The position numbers were made by a program, and so were the translations under genes. From the NCBI RefSeq assembly GCF_905171765.1, contig NC_053392.1, forward strand, positions 110,442,465-110,506,464: a stretch of 64,000 nucleotides of DNA, given 5' to 3'. Numbering within the stretch: the first letter of the stretch is position 1; each line of letters starts with the position of its first letter. The notes below the pieces were generated by a model. That model was given only the letters and a program-made list of their open reading frames with translations. It had not been told where the DNA came from and ran no database searches. Shown here piece by piece: positions 21,881-34,314 of this stretch. Source of the DNA: Bufo bufo (Eukaryota; Chordata; Amphibia; Anura; Bufonidae).

Positions 21881-23760
21881 GTCCTTAGGTCACCCAGGGG
21901 TCCCGCTCCCCAAATCACTCAGGGTAACGCCATTCCGTGGTACCGCCCTAGCATCATGTGTTTCCCGATCCGCACGGTTGTCTTATCGTCTGCAACCACC
22001 AAGTGTCATTTGTCCCCTGAATCGCTCAGGTTCAATGTCATCCCCGATTCGCTCAGGTATATACTCCCTGTTTCACTCAGTGGGATGAGGTCCCCAAACC
22101 GCTCTGTTACAATATTCCCTGTACCACCCAGGTGTCATGTCTTCCCTGAATCGCTCAGGTGCAATTTTTTCCCTGAACTCGCTCAGGTGTAATGTCTCCC
22201 CGGATCACTCAGGTGTAATGTCTCCCCAGATCGCTCAGGTGTAATGTCTCCCCGGATCGCTCAGGTGTAATGTCTCCCCGGATCGCTCAGGTGTAATGTC
22301 TCCCCGGATCGCTCAGGTGTAATGTCTCCCCGGATCGCTCAGGTGTAATGTCTCCCCGGATCGCTCAGGTGTAATGTCTCCCCGGATCGCTCAGGTGTAA
22401 TGTCTCCCCGGATCGCTCAGGTGTAATGTCTCCCCGGATCGCTCAGGTGTAATGTCTCCCCTGAATCACTCAAGTGTCATGTCTCCCCTGGATCATTCAA
22501 GTGGTATGTTCCCCCGGAATCGCTCAGGTGTTATGTCGTACCGGGTCCCTGAATCGATCAAGTGTCATGTTTTACTCAAAACGCAGGTGTCATTCTTGCT
22601 TCACCAGCACCTAGAATCGCAGGTGTCATGTATTTCCCCAAATCGCAGGTGTCATGTTCCCAGGATCGCAGGTGTCATGTCTTCCCTGATTCAGTCAGGT
22701 TTGTCTTCCCTGAGTCGCTCAGGCGCCGTGTTTTTCTCCAAATTGCAGGTGTCATCTACCCAAGAATCGCAGGTGTCAGGTCTTCCCTGAATCGCTCAGG
22801 GTTATGTTCTCCAATTCACAGATGTCATGTTCCCAAAATCACTTATGTCATGTCTTCCCTGGGTGACTCGGGGGTCAGGTCCCCTGAATTGCTCTGGTGT
22901 TGCCTCCCCTTAGTCACTTAGGGGCGATGTTCCCTGAATCGCTCGGGTCTGGTGTGTTCCCTGAATCGCTCGGGTCTGGTGTGTTCCCTGAATCGCTCGG
23001 GTCTGGTGTGTTCCCTGAATCGCTCGGGTCTGGTGTGTTCCCTGAATCGCTCGGGTCTGGTGTGTTCCCTGAATCGCTCCGGTCTGGTGTGTTCCCTGAA
23101 TCGCTCAGGTCTGGTGGGTTCCCTGAATAGCTCAGGTCTGGTGGGTTCCCTGAATCGCTCGGGTCTGGTGGGTTCCCTGAATCGCTCGGGTCTGGTGGGT
23201 TCCCTGAATCGCTCAGGTCTGGTGGGTTCCCTGAATCGCTCAGGTCTGGTGTGTTCCCTGAATCGCTCAGGTCTGGTGGGTTTCCTGAGTCGCTCGGGTC
23301 TGGTGTTCCTGAGTCGCTCAGGTGTCATGTTTTCCCTGGGTCGCTCAGGTGCCATGTTCTCCCTCATTCGGGTTTGTTTTCCTTCCTCTTCCAGGTCGGT
23401 TGTTCCCAGATTGCACATTTTCCTGAACAGTCTGGTTAGGTTTTCCCCGAATCACTCAGGTCAGGTGTTTCCCTGAATCGTTCAGGTCAGGTATTTTCCT
23501 GAATCGCTCAGGTGTAAGTATTTCCCTGAATCGCTCAGGTTTTGTATTTTTCCTGTCTCTTTCAGGTTGCCGGTATTTCCAGGTCGTATGTTTTCCTGAT
23601 TTCCCCAGGTTACGTATTTTCCTGAATCACTCAGGTTTTGTATTTTCCTGTCTCTTTCAGGTTGGCGGTATTCCCAGGTCGTATGTTTCCTGATTCAACC
23701 AGGTTACGTATTCCCTGAATCGCTCAGGTCTTTTTGCCCACAGGTTGTTCGCATTTTCAT
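21880..23760. repeat. 24-27-bp minisatellite replacing the retroelement body
   Basis: Degenerate units around CCCTGAATCGCTCAGGTGTC. A homogeneous 26-bp block (CTCCCCGGATCGCTCAGGTG + TAATGT) runs at 22190-22450, and a 27-bp block (TTCCCTGAATCGCTCGGGTC + TGGTGTG) at 22935-23310. The core CCTGA...TCAGG is a short inverted pair. Open frames through it on both strands (for example 22952-23476 and the opposite 23418-22918) come from the 27-bp, 9-codon period and are not evidence of protein. Confidence 0.9.
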
Positions 23761-23934
23761 GATTCTCTCAGCTCTTTTTCCCACAGGTTGTTCGCATTTT
23801 CATGATTCTCTCAGCTCTTTTTCCCACAGGTTGTTCACATTTGCATGATTCTCTGAGCTCTTTTCCCACAGGTGGTTCGCATTTGCCTGAATCACTCAGG
23901 TCTCTTCCCGCTGGGGGTACACATTTGCCTGAAG
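23761..23934. repeat. Diverged ~57-bp repeats after the minisatellite
   Basis: 'TCATGATTCTCTCAGCTC' + 'TTTTTCCCACAGGTTGTTCG' is repeated about three times (23757-23880) before merging into the recombinase remnant. Probably a decayed extension of the same minisatellite. Confidence 0.6.
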
Positions 23935-24118
23935 GGGCACTCAGCGAGCATCATCGCCAAAGCAGCCATGTAACTAGGGTCGCTGGATTCTTAGATCCGG
24001 GGAGTCCACCTGCGGCACGGTCAACCAAGCAACCCGCTTCATACTGTCCATCCCAGCCACCAAGTCCATCAGGCTGGTCCTCCCACCGAGGTAGAGTTCT
24101 TCCCCACGGCCTACTGGT
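23935..24118 (+). pseudogene. Duplicated, decayed segment of the tyrosine recombinase gene
   Basis: Parallels the following segment word for word: CAGCGAGCATCATCGCCAAAG / CAGCAAGCATCATTACAAG, GGGGAGTCCACCTGC / GGGAGTTCACCTGC, TCATACTGTCCATCCC / TCATCCTGTCCATTCC, and CACGGCCTACTGGTGTCCCG / TACGGTCAACTGTTGGTGTCC. It is therefore a second, more decayed tandem copy of the recombinase middle region, with a deletion of the LLRRHLAWHS part and several stops. Confidence 0.65.
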
Positions 24119-24662
24119 GTCCCGTCAAGGTCTTCCTTTTGGCCAATCAGCAAGCATCATTACAAGCGGCCATGTACCTCGGGTTCTATAGGTTCCTCAG
24201 ACCCAGGGAGTTCACCTGCAGCGCCATGTCCCGGACAACCCTGCTCAGGCGACATCTCGCCTGGCACTCCGACCACTTCATCCTGTCCATTCCTTCCTCC
24301 AAGACCAATCAAGCCGGTCCTCCCATAGAGGTGGAATTTTACCCTACGGTCAACTGTTGGTGTCCTATCAAGGTGCTCCAGGAGCTCCTGGCCTCCCTCC
24401 AATCTCTCACTTAGACGACCCGTTGCTCCCGGTCAACGGTAAGCCCCTGTCTTCAACCCTGTTCATCTCCAACATCCGCACCCTGGCCGCAGGGTTGGGT
24501 TAGCACTCTTTTCGTATAGGGGCCGCGTCCGCAGCTTCTAGTCACCAGGTACCGGCGCACATCATCCGCAAGATGGGCCGTTGGAGGTCGTTCTGCTTCG
24601 CAAGGTACATTCCGAATCCACGGGCTGAGATATCCAGAGCCTTTTGTTCCTTGGCATTGTAG
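24119..24662 (+). pseudogene. DIRS-type tyrosine recombinase, C-terminal domain, frameshifted
   Basis: The first part (to a stop at 24412) encodes QAAMYLGFYRFLRPREFTCS, then LLRRHLAWHSDHF, IPSSKTNQAGPP and CWCPIKVLQELL. After a frameshift near 24412 the frame continues DDPLLPVNGKPLSS, ISNIRTLAAGLG, a stop at 24501-24503, then HSFRIGAASAA (the conserved H-x-x-R box), AHIIRKMGRW and FCFARYIPNP, ending at TAG 24660-24662. These are the recognised blocks of DIRS-order YR proteins: the first Arg box (LRPxEF), the HxxR box and the C-terminal Tyr (here in ARYIP) that would form the covalent DNA link. The enzyme would insert the circular cDNA. One frameshift and one stop make it inactive. Confidence 0.85.
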
Positions 24663-24715
24663 GCCACAATGCTTCAATAAATATTCCATACCCTGCAACG
24701 TGCCAGTTCTCTTTT

Positions 24716-24827
24716 GCCCACTTATTCAGGCCTTACCTCGTCACTGGCATCGGGCACACTCCAGCCAGTTTAGTCGGGACGGTACGTGGGCATGCCTATT
24801 CTGTTCCAAGCTTAGCTCCTCCCACAA
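24716..24827. repeat. B1 repeat of the YR retroelement
   Basis: A 112-bp copy matching B2 (24963-25074): GCCCACTTATTCAGGCCTTA through GCTTAGCTCCTCCCACAA, with a few differences (GGCATCGGG here, GGCGTCGGG in B2). It overlaps the first bases of A2 at CACAA. Confidence 0.9.
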
Positions 24828-24921
24828 ATATTGAAGGCTGCTTGCAGCCTGTAATTGTGGGAGGAGCGCACTTACCCTATTTAAACCCCCTCCTACAAGC
24901 AGGAGGGCGCCCGATTCTTGC
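24823..24921. repeat. A2 repeat of the YR retroelement
   Basis: The 99-bp direct repeat of A1. Its placement between B1 and B2 is the diagnostic split-repeat arrangement. Confidence 0.9.
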
Positions 24922-24962
24922 CCCTCCCTCCCATCCCCTTCTTCATACTCTCCTCTTGGGTG

Positions 24963-25074
24963 GCCCACTTATTCAGGCCTTACCTCGTCACTGGCGTCGG
25001 GCACACTCCAGCCAGTTTAGTCGGGACGGTACGTGGGCATGCCTATTCTGTTCCTCGCTTAGCTCCTCCCACAA
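24963..25074. repeat. B2 repeat, right end of the YR retroelement
   Basis: The 112-bp direct repeat of B1, ending CCTCCCACAA at 25074; sequence beyond is unrelated to the element. Confidence 0.9.
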
Positions 25075-25150
25075 CTGTAAGTAGCTGTGTGATATAAATC
25101 TGTGGAATATAGGAAGCATAAGAGGATGTGCACCATAAATCCCATCTTTG

Positions 25151-25511
25151 TAAGGCCTCTTGCACATGGCCACTGTGTGCCTGTGGTTGTATTGTGGACC
25201 ACTTACGGCAGTTCCGCAATACACAGGGCACCAGCCATGTGCATCCCGCATCCGTGATGTCGACCCATTCACTTGAACGGAACGGAAACACGGATCGGAT
25301 CCCAATAGAAGCACTACAGAGTGCTTCCGTGGTGTTTCTGGCCGTGCCTCCGCACAGCAAAAAAGTAGAACATGCTCACGGACTCATTCAAGTTGAATAG
25401 GTCTGGATCTGTCCTGGCCGCTGCACGCACGTTGCCTGTGCATTGGGGACTGCAAATTGCTGTCCCCAATGCGCGGAATGGACCAACAACGTTTATGTGC
25501 AAGAGGCCTAA
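25151..25511. mobile_element. MITE with TAAGGCCTCTTGCACA ends
   Basis: The left end TAAGGCCTCTTGCACATGG and inverted right end (TAGGCCTCTTGCACATAAAC) form about 16-bp terminal inverted repeats around 330 bp of non-coding sequence. Flanking bases do not show a clear duplication. Transposase class undetermined. Confidence 0.65.
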
Positions 25512-25663
25512 CACTTGTGATCTAGTTTTGTGTGAAGCAGCATATATGCATTCATGTTGCATGTATTTATTAATTAGGGCTACCAATTCTGAGTAACTCG
25601 GAGTGACAGGAGATTTCCAGAATCTGATTTTTTTTTTTTTGTCGCCATATTTTGACCCCTATA

Positions 25664-26015
25664 ACTTTTTTGTAATTATGTGTACGGAGCTGGGTGGGGC
25701 TCATTTTTTGCTGGGCAATCTGAACTTTTCACTGATACCATTCTGGGGTGTTTATACTGTAAGACTTTTTGAACACTTTTTATAAGAAAAATTGTAGCAA
25801 ATGAAGCGACCAAAAACAGCGAATCGGACATTTGGACTCTTTTTTTTTTCTGTTTTGCTGTTTGCCGTATGGGGAATATATTTTTATACAGTGGGTGTTT
25901 TTACACATTGCGACACCCATGATGTGTATTTTTTCAGTTCTTTTATTTTCATTTTGGGAAAAGGGGGTGATCTGATTTTTTTTGATTTTTTTTATACTTT
26001 TTTTTATAGTTCCCA
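25664..26015. repeat. Inner right arm, AT-rich non-coding segment
   Basis: Reverse complement of 19816-20176: GTACGGAGCTGGGTGGGG, GTAGCAAATGAAGCGACC, GGCGAATCGGACATT-type words and AAAAGGGGGTGATCTGA. It ends at GTTCCCAGGTTACACACACA where the satellite begins. Confidence 0.8.
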
Positions 26016-29000
26016 GGTTACACACACATCTCTGTAACACAGTACAAAGCTCTGCTACATGCAGGTTACACACACACATCTCTGTAACACAGTACACATC
26101 TCTGCTACACAGTACACAGCACTGCTACCTGCAGGTTACACATACAGCTCTGCTACACAGTACACAGCCCTGCTACATGCAGGTTACATATACAGCTCTG
26201 CTACACAGTACTCAGCACTGCTACATGCAGGTTACACATACAGCTCTGCTACATGCAGGTTACACATACAGCTCTTCTACACAGTACACAGCTCTGCTAC
26301 ATGCAGGTTACAAATACAGCTCTGCTACACAGTACACAGCTCTGCTACATGCAGGTTACACATACAGCTCTGCTACACAGCTCTGCTACATGCAGGGTAC
26401 ACATACAGATCTGCTACACAGTATACAGCACTGCTACATGCAAGTTACACATACAGCTCTGCTACACAGTACACAGCTCTGCTACATGCAGGTTACACAT
26501 ACAGCTCTGCTACATGCAGGTTACACATACAGCTCTGCTACACAGTACACAGCTCTGCTACATGCAGGTTACAAATACAGCTCTGCTACACAGTACACAG
26601 CTCTGCTACATGCAGGTTACACATACAGCTCTGCTACACAGTACACAGCCCTGCTACATGCAAGTTACACATACAGCTCTGCTACACAGTACACAGCATT
26701 GCTACATGCAGGTTACACATACAGCCTGCTACACAGTACACAGCTATGCTACATGCAGGCTACACATACAGCTCTGCTACACAGTACACAGCACTGATAC
26801 ATGCAGGTTACACATACAGCTCTGCTACATGCAGGTTACACATACAGCTCTGCTACACAGTACACAGCACTGCTACATGCAGGTTATACATACAGCTCTG
26901 CTACACAGTACACAGCTCTGCTACATGCAGGTTACACATACAGCTCTGCTACATGCAGGTTACGCATACAGCTCTGCTACATGCAATTTACACATACAGC
27001 TCTGCTACACAGTACACAGCTCTGCTACATGCAGGGTACACATACAGATCTGCTACACAGTACACAGCACTGATACATGCAGGTTACAAATACAGCTTTG
27101 CTACACAGTACACAGCACTGATACATGCAGGTTACACATACAGCTCTGCTACATGCAGGTTACACATACAGCTCTGCTACACAGTACACAGCTCTGCTAC
27201 ATGCAGGGTACACATACAGATCTGCTACACAGTACACAGCACTGCTACATCCAGGTTATAAATACAGCTCTGCTACACAGTAAACAGCTCTGCTACATGC
27301 AGGTTACACATACAGCTCTGCTACATGCAGGTTACGCATACAGCTCTGCTACATGCAATTTACACATACAGCTCTGCTACACAGTACACAGCTCTGCTAC
27401 ATGCAGGGTACACATACAGATCTGCTACACAGTACACAGCACTGATACATGCAGGTTACAAATACAGCTTTGCTACACAGTACACAGCACTGATACATGC
27501 AGGTTACACATACAGCTCTGCTACATGCAGGTTACACATACAGCTCTGCTACACAGTACACAGCACTGCTACATGCAGGTTATACATACAGCTCTGCAAC
27601 ACAGTACACAGCTCTGCTACATGCAGGTTACACATACAGCTCTGCTACATGCAATTTACACATACAGCTCTGCTACACAGTACACAGTTTTGCTACATGC
27701 AGGGTACACATACAGATCTGCTACACAGTACACAGCACTGATACATGCAGGTTACAAATACAGCTTTGCTACACAGTACACAGCTCTGCTACATGCAGGG
27801 TACACATACAGATCTGCTACACAGTACACAGCACTGCTACATCCAGGTTACACATACAGCTCTGCTACACAGTAAACAGCTCTGCTACATGCCGGTTACA
27901 CATACAGCTCTGCTACACAGTACACAGCACTGCTACATGCAGGTTACACATACAGCTCTGCTACACAGTACACAACTCTGCTACATGCAGGTTACACATA
28001 CAGCTCTGCTACACAGCACACATCTCTGATACCATATGTTACACATACAGCCCTGCTACACAGTACACAACTCTGCTACATGCAGGTTACACATACAGTT
28101 CTGCTACATGCAGGTTACACATACAGAGCTGCTACACAGCTCTGCTACATGCAGGGTACACATACACATCTGCTACACAGTATACAGCACTGCTACATGC
28201 AGGTTACACATACAGCTCTGCTACATGCAGGTTACAAATACAGCTCTGCTACACAGTACACAGCTCTGCTACATGCAGGTTACACATACAGCTCTGCTAC
28301 ACAGTACACAGCCCTGCTACATGCAAGTTACACATACAGCTCTGCTACACAGTACACAGCATTGCTACATGCAGGTTACACATACAGCCTGCTACACAGT
28401 ACACAGCTATGCTACATGCAGGCTACACATACAGCTCTGCTACACAGTACACAGCACTGATACATGCAGGTTACACATACAGCTCTGCTACATGCAGGTT
28501 ACACATACAGCTCTGCTACACAGTACACAGCACTGCTACATGCAGGTTATACATACAGCTCTGCTACACAGTACACAGCTCTGCTACATGCAGGTTACAC
28601 ATACAGCTCTGCTACATGCAGGTTACGCATACAGCTCTGCTACATGCAATTTACACATACAGCTCTGCTACACAGTACACAGCTCTGCTACATGCAGGGT
28701 ACACATACAGATCTGCTACACAGTACACAGCACTGATACATGCAGGTTACAAATACAGCTTTGCTACACAGTACACAGCACTGATACATGCAGGTTACAC
28801 ATACAGCTCTGCTACATGCAGGTTACACATACAGCTCTGCTACACAGTACACAGCTCTGCTACATGCAGGGTACACATACAGATCTGCTACACAGTACAC
28901 AGCACTGCTACATCCAGGTTATAAATACAGCTCTGCTACACAGTAAACAGCTCTGCTACATGCAGGTTACACATACAGCTCTGCTACATGCAGGTTACGC

Positions 29001-32000
29001 ATACAGCTCTGCTACATGCAATTTACACATACAGCTCTGCTACACAGTACACAGCTCTGCTACATGCAGGGTACACATACAGATCTGCTACACAGTACAC
29101 AGCACTGATACATGCAGGTTACAAATACAGCTTTGCTACACAGTACACAGCACTGATACATGCAGGTTACACATACAGCTCTGCTACATGCAGGTTACAC
29201 ATACAGCTCTGCTACACAGTACACAGCACTGCTACATGCAGGTTATACATACAGCTCTGCAACACAGTACACAGCTCTGCTACATGCAGGTTACACATAC
29301 AGCTCTGCTACATGCAATTTACACATACAGCTCTGCTACACAGTACACAGTTTTGCTACATGCAGGGTACACATACAGATCTGCTACACAGTACACAGCA
29401 CTGATACATGCAGGTTACAAATACAGCTTTGCTACACAGTACACAGCTCTGCTACATGCAGGGTACACATACAGATCTGCTACACAGTACACAGCACTGC
29501 TACATCCAGGTTACACATACAGCTCTGCTACACAGTAAACAGCTCTGCTACATGCCGGTTACACATACAGCTCTGCTACACAGTACACAGCACTGCTACA
29601 TGCAGGTTACACATACAGCTCTGCTACACAGTACACAACTCTGCTACATGCAGGTTACACATACAGCTCTGCTACACAGCACACATCTCTGATACCATAT
29701 GTTACACATACAGCCCTGCTACACAGTACACAACTCTGCTACATGCAGGTTACACATACAGCTCTGCTACATGCAGGTTACACATACAGAGCTGCTACAC
29801 AGCTCTGCTACATGCAGGGTACACATACACATCTGCTACACAGTATACAGCACTGCTACATGCAAGTTACACATACAGCTCTGATACACAGTACACAGCT
29901 CTGCTACATGCAGGTTACACATACAGCTCTGCTACATGCAGGTTACAAATACAGCTCTGCTACACAGTACACAGCTCTGCTACATGCAGGTTACAAATAC
30001 AGCTCTGCTACACAGTACACAGCTCTGCTACATGCAGGTTACACATACAGCTCTGCTACACAGTACACAGCTCTGCTACATGCAAGTTACACATACAGCT
30101 CTGCTACACAGTACACAGCATTGCTACATGCAGGTTACACATACAGCCTGCTACACAGTACACAGCTATGCTACATGCAGGCTACACATACAGCTCTGCT
30201 ACACAGTACACAGCACTGATACATGCAGGTTACACATACAGCTCTGCTACATGCAGGTTACACATACAGCTCTGCTACATGCAGGTTACGCATACAGCTC
30301 TGCTACATGCAATTTACACATACAGCTCTGCTACACAGTACACAGCTCTGCTACATGCAGGGTACACATACAGATCTGCTACACAGTACACAGCACTGAT
30401 ACATGCAGGTTACAAATACAGCTTTGCTACACAGTACACAGCACTGATACATGCAGGTTACACATACAGCTCTGCTACATGCAGGTTACACATATAGCTC
30501 TGCTACACAGTACACAGCACTGCTACATGCAGGTTATGCATACAGCTCTGCAACACAGTACACAGCTCTGCTACATGCAGGTTACACATACAGCTCTGCT
30601 ACATGCAATTTACACATACAGCTCTGCTACACAGTACACAGCTCTGCTACATGCAGGGTACACATACAGATCTGCTACACAGTACACAGCACTGATACAT
30701 GCAGGTTACAAATACAGCTTTGCTACACAGTACACAGCTCTGCTACATGCAGGGTACACATACAGATCTGCTACACAGTACACAGCACTGCTACATCCAG
30801 GTTACACATACAGCTCTGCTACACAGTAAACAGCTCTGCTACATGCAGGTTACACATACAGCTCTGCTACACAGTACACAGCACTGCTACATGCAGGTTA
30901 CACATACAGCTCTGCTACACAGTACACAACTCTGCTACATGCAGGTTACACATACAGCTCTGCTACACAGCACACATCTCTGCTACCATAGGTTACACAT
31001 ACAGCCCTGCTACACAGTACACAACTCTGCTACATGCAGGTTACACATACAGCTCTGCTACATGCAGGTTACACATACAGCTCTGCTACACAGTACACAT
31101 CTCTGCTACATGCAGGTTACACATACAGCTCTGCTACACAGTACACAGCACTGCTACATGCAGGTTATACATACAGCTCTGCTTCACAGTACACAGCTCT
31201 GCTACATGCAGGTTACACATACAGCTCTGCTACACCGTACACAGCTCTGCTACATGCAGGTTACACATACAGCTCTGCTACACAGTACACAGCTCTGCTA
31301 CATGCAGGGTACACATACAGCTCTGCTACATGCAGGTTACACATACATCTCTGCTACACAGTACACAGCACTGCTACATGCCGGTTACACATACAGCTCT
31401 GCTACACAGTACACAGCTCTGCTACATGCAGGGTACACATACAGCTCTGCTACACAGTACACAGCACTGCAATATGCAGGTTACACATACAGCACTGCTA
31501 CACAGTACACAGCTCTGCTTCATGCAGGTTACACTTACAGCTCTGCTACATGCAGGTTACACATACAGCTCTGCTACACAGTACACAGCTATACTACATG
31601 CAGATTACACATACAGCTTTGCTACACAGTACACATCTCTGCTACATGCAGGTTACACATACAGCCCTGCTACACAGTACACAACTCTGCTACATGCAGG
31701 TTACACATACAGCTCTGCTACACAGCACACATCTCTGCTACCATAGGTTACACATACAGCCCTGCTACACAGTACACAACTCTGCTACATGCAGGTTACA
31801 CATACAGCTCTGCTACATGCAGGTTACACATACAGCTCTGCTACACAGTACACATCTCTGCTACATGCAGGTTACACATACAGCTCTGCTACACAGTACA
31901 CAGCTCTGCTACATGCAGGTTACAAATACAGCTCTGCTACATGCAGGTTACACATACAGCTCTGCTACACAGTACACAGCACTGCTACATGCAGGTTATA

Positions 32001-34139
32001 CATACAGCTCTGCTTCACAGTACACAGCTCTGCTACATGCAGGTTACACATACAGCTCTGCTACACAGTACACAGCTCTGCTACATGCAGGTTACACATA
32101 CAGCTCTGCTACACAGTACACAGCTCTGCTACATGCAGGGTACACATACAGCTCTGCTACATGCAGGTTACACATACAGCTCTGCTACACAGTACACAGC
32201 ACTGCTACATGCAGGTTACACATACAGCTCTGCTACACAGTACACAGCTCTGCTACATGCAGGGTACACATACAGCTCTGCTACACAGTACACAGCACTG
32301 CAATATGCAGGTTACACATACAGCTCTGCTACACAGTACACAGCTCTGCTTCATGCAGGTTACACTTACAGCTCTGCTACATGCAGGTTACACATACAGC
32401 TCTGCTACACAGTACACAGCTATACTACATGCAGATTACACATACAGCTTTGCTACACAGTACACATCTCTGCTACATGCAGGTTACACATACAGCTCTG
32501 CTACACAGTACACATATCTGCTACATGCAGGTTACACATACAGCTATGCTACACAGTACACAGCTCTGCTACATGCAGGTTACACATACAGCTCTGCTAC
32601 ATGCAGGTTACACATACAGCTCTGCTACACAGTACACAGCTCTGCTTTTTGCAGGTTACACATACAGCTCTGCTACTTGCAGGTTTCACATACAGCTCTG
32701 CTACACAGTACACAGCACTGCTACATGCAGGTTACACATACAGCTCTGCTACATGAAGGTTACACATACAGCTCTGCTACACAGTACATAGAAAAAAAGA
32801 AGAAAATGGACCTCCCTGCGCTCCCTTCGTTTAGATGTATGAGAATCAACCTGAATAGGATGAAACCGCAGCTAAAATGTCCTAGGAAGGAGCTGTTGTC
32901 CTCCTTGAAGTAAGGTTAAAATAAAAGCTGGTGAGTCACCCGTGGGTGATACTGGACATTAGCGCAGGAAATACAATCTAGACTGCTACTGCTGGTGGGT
33001 GAAAAAACTGTAAAGATCGGGGACGCGACAAAGAAAGAGGGGGTAATGTACAGGAAGATTGTGGCTTCCGCCGACTCTTACAATTGGAAGGTGTCAAAAA
33101 AATCTGCTAGAACTGAGGACATAAGAATAGTACTAGTGTGAATCCTACCTGAAAAGAGGTTCTCCCTGATGTGCGTCCTTGTTCTGGTTGTGATTGCCTT
33201 CCTTCTTGGACTTCTTTAGTGGGGTCTTCTTTATTATCTCCGCTGTGAGTATGCGCGTCCTCTTCTTTCACCTTCTAGCACGATTGCAGAACAAGGACGC
33301 ACATCAGGGAGAACCTCTTTTCAGGTAGGATTCACACTAGTACTATTCTTATGTCCTCAGTTCTAGCAGATTTTTTTGACACCTTCCAATTGTAAGAGTC
33401 GGCGGACGCCACAATCTGCCTGTACATTACCCCTCTTTCTTTGTCGCGTCCCCGATCTTTACAGTTTTTTCACCCACCAGCAGTAGCAGTCTAGATTGTA
33501 TTTCCTGCGCTAATGTCCAGTATCACCCACGGGTGACTCACCGGCTTTTATTTTACACAGTACATAGCACTGCTACATGCAGGTTATACATACAGCTCTG
33601 CTACACAGTACACAGCTCTGCTACATGCAGGTTACACATACAGCTCTGCTACATGCAGGTTACACATACAGCTATGCTACATGCAGGTTACACATACAGC
33701 TCTGCTACACAGTACACATCTCTACTACATGCAGGTTACACATATAGCTCTGCTACACAGTACACAGCACTGCTACATGCAGGTTACACATACAGCTCTG
33801 CTACACAGTACACAGCTCTGCTACATGCAGGGTACACATACAGCTCTGCTACATGCAGGTTACACATACAGCTTTGCTACACAGTACACAGCTCTGCTAC
33901 ATGCAAGTTACACATACAGCTCTTCTACACAGTACACAGCACTGCTACATGCAGGTTACACATACAGCTCTGCTACATGCAGGTTACACATACAGCTCTG
34001 CTACACAGTACACAGCTCTGCTACATTCAGGTTACACATACAGCTCTGCTACACAGTACACCGCTCTGCTACATGCAGGTTACACATACAGCTCTGCTAC
34101 ACAGTACACAACACTGCTACATGCAGCTTACACACACAT
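26016..34139. repeat. Two-module satellite array, right arm (8.1 kb)
   Basis: The same 28-bp and 20-bp modules as the left arm but inverted: CTACATGCAGGTTACACATA + CAGCTCTG and CTACACAGTACACAGCTCTG. A 1663-bp higher-order block is duplicated almost exactly; for example the private variant GATACCATATGTTACAC occurs at about 28028 and 29691. A second block of about 755 bp recurs (GCTACCATAGGTTAC at about 30982 and 31737). The block lengths differ from the 1712-bp unit of the left arm, so each arm amplified on its own. Interrupted at 32792-33554 by a foldback insertion. Confidence 0.95.
32792..33554. mobile_element. Foldback insertion within the satellite, 13-bp flanking duplication
   Basis: About 120 bp of non-satellite sequence (32792-32915) is followed by a near-perfect palindrome: TAAAATAAAAGC(T/C)GGTGAGTC at 32917 is inverted at 33553. 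Arms run about 32917-33190 and 33285-33554, with a loop of about 95 bp. The insertion is flanked by ACACAGTACATAG at 32779-32791 and 33555-33567. The ordinary satellite reads ACACAGTACACAG, so sharing the rare T on both sides supports a true duplication. No protein. Confidence 0.7.
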
Positions 34140-34314
34140 CTCTAGTATAGAGCTCTATTTGATGGCTACAGTTCTGTACACTCTACCAGCTGCTGTGCAC
34201 ATCTGGCCCCTCCCACACACGTGACTCATCACATGGTCATGACATCATCACAGGTCCTTTGCCTCTCCAGCAGCTAGCAGCTCTGTCAGGTGAAGAGTGT
34301 GTGTAGTAGGGCAT
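34140..34314. repeat. Unique arm segment, right copy
   Basis: Inverse of 13916-14086: AGAGCTCTATTTGATGGCTA, CAGCTGCTGTGCACATCTGG, TGACTCATCACATGGTCATG and CAGCTCTGTCAGGTGAAGAG. Confidence 0.85.

Larger units (their letters stand above)
20475..25074 (+). mobile_element. DIRS-order retroelement with split direct repeats, RT region absent
   Basis: Architecture left to right: A1 (20475-20573), GC-rich leader, 2-kb minisatellite, decayed tyrosine recombinase (YR) gene, AATAAA near 24676, B1 (24716-24827), A2 (24823-24921), B2 (24963-25074). This A1 - body - B1 - A2 - B2 order is the split direct-repeat layout known for PAT/Ngaro-type DIRS-order elements, which integrate via a circular intermediate and a tyrosine recombinase instead of an integrase. 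A (TTGTGGGAGGAGC) and the end of B (GCTCCTCCCACAA) are also inverse complements, as in DIRS1-type ends. No gag, reverse transcriptase or RNase H motif can be found between A1 and the YR; a tandem array occupies that space. The element is therefore internally deleted and non-autonomous. Confidence 0.75.

Noticed and set aside
22918..23476. Overlapping open frames on both strands across the CCCTGAATCGCTCGGG repeats
   Set aside because: A 27-bp period gives 9-codon repeats on both strands; no independent coding evidence.
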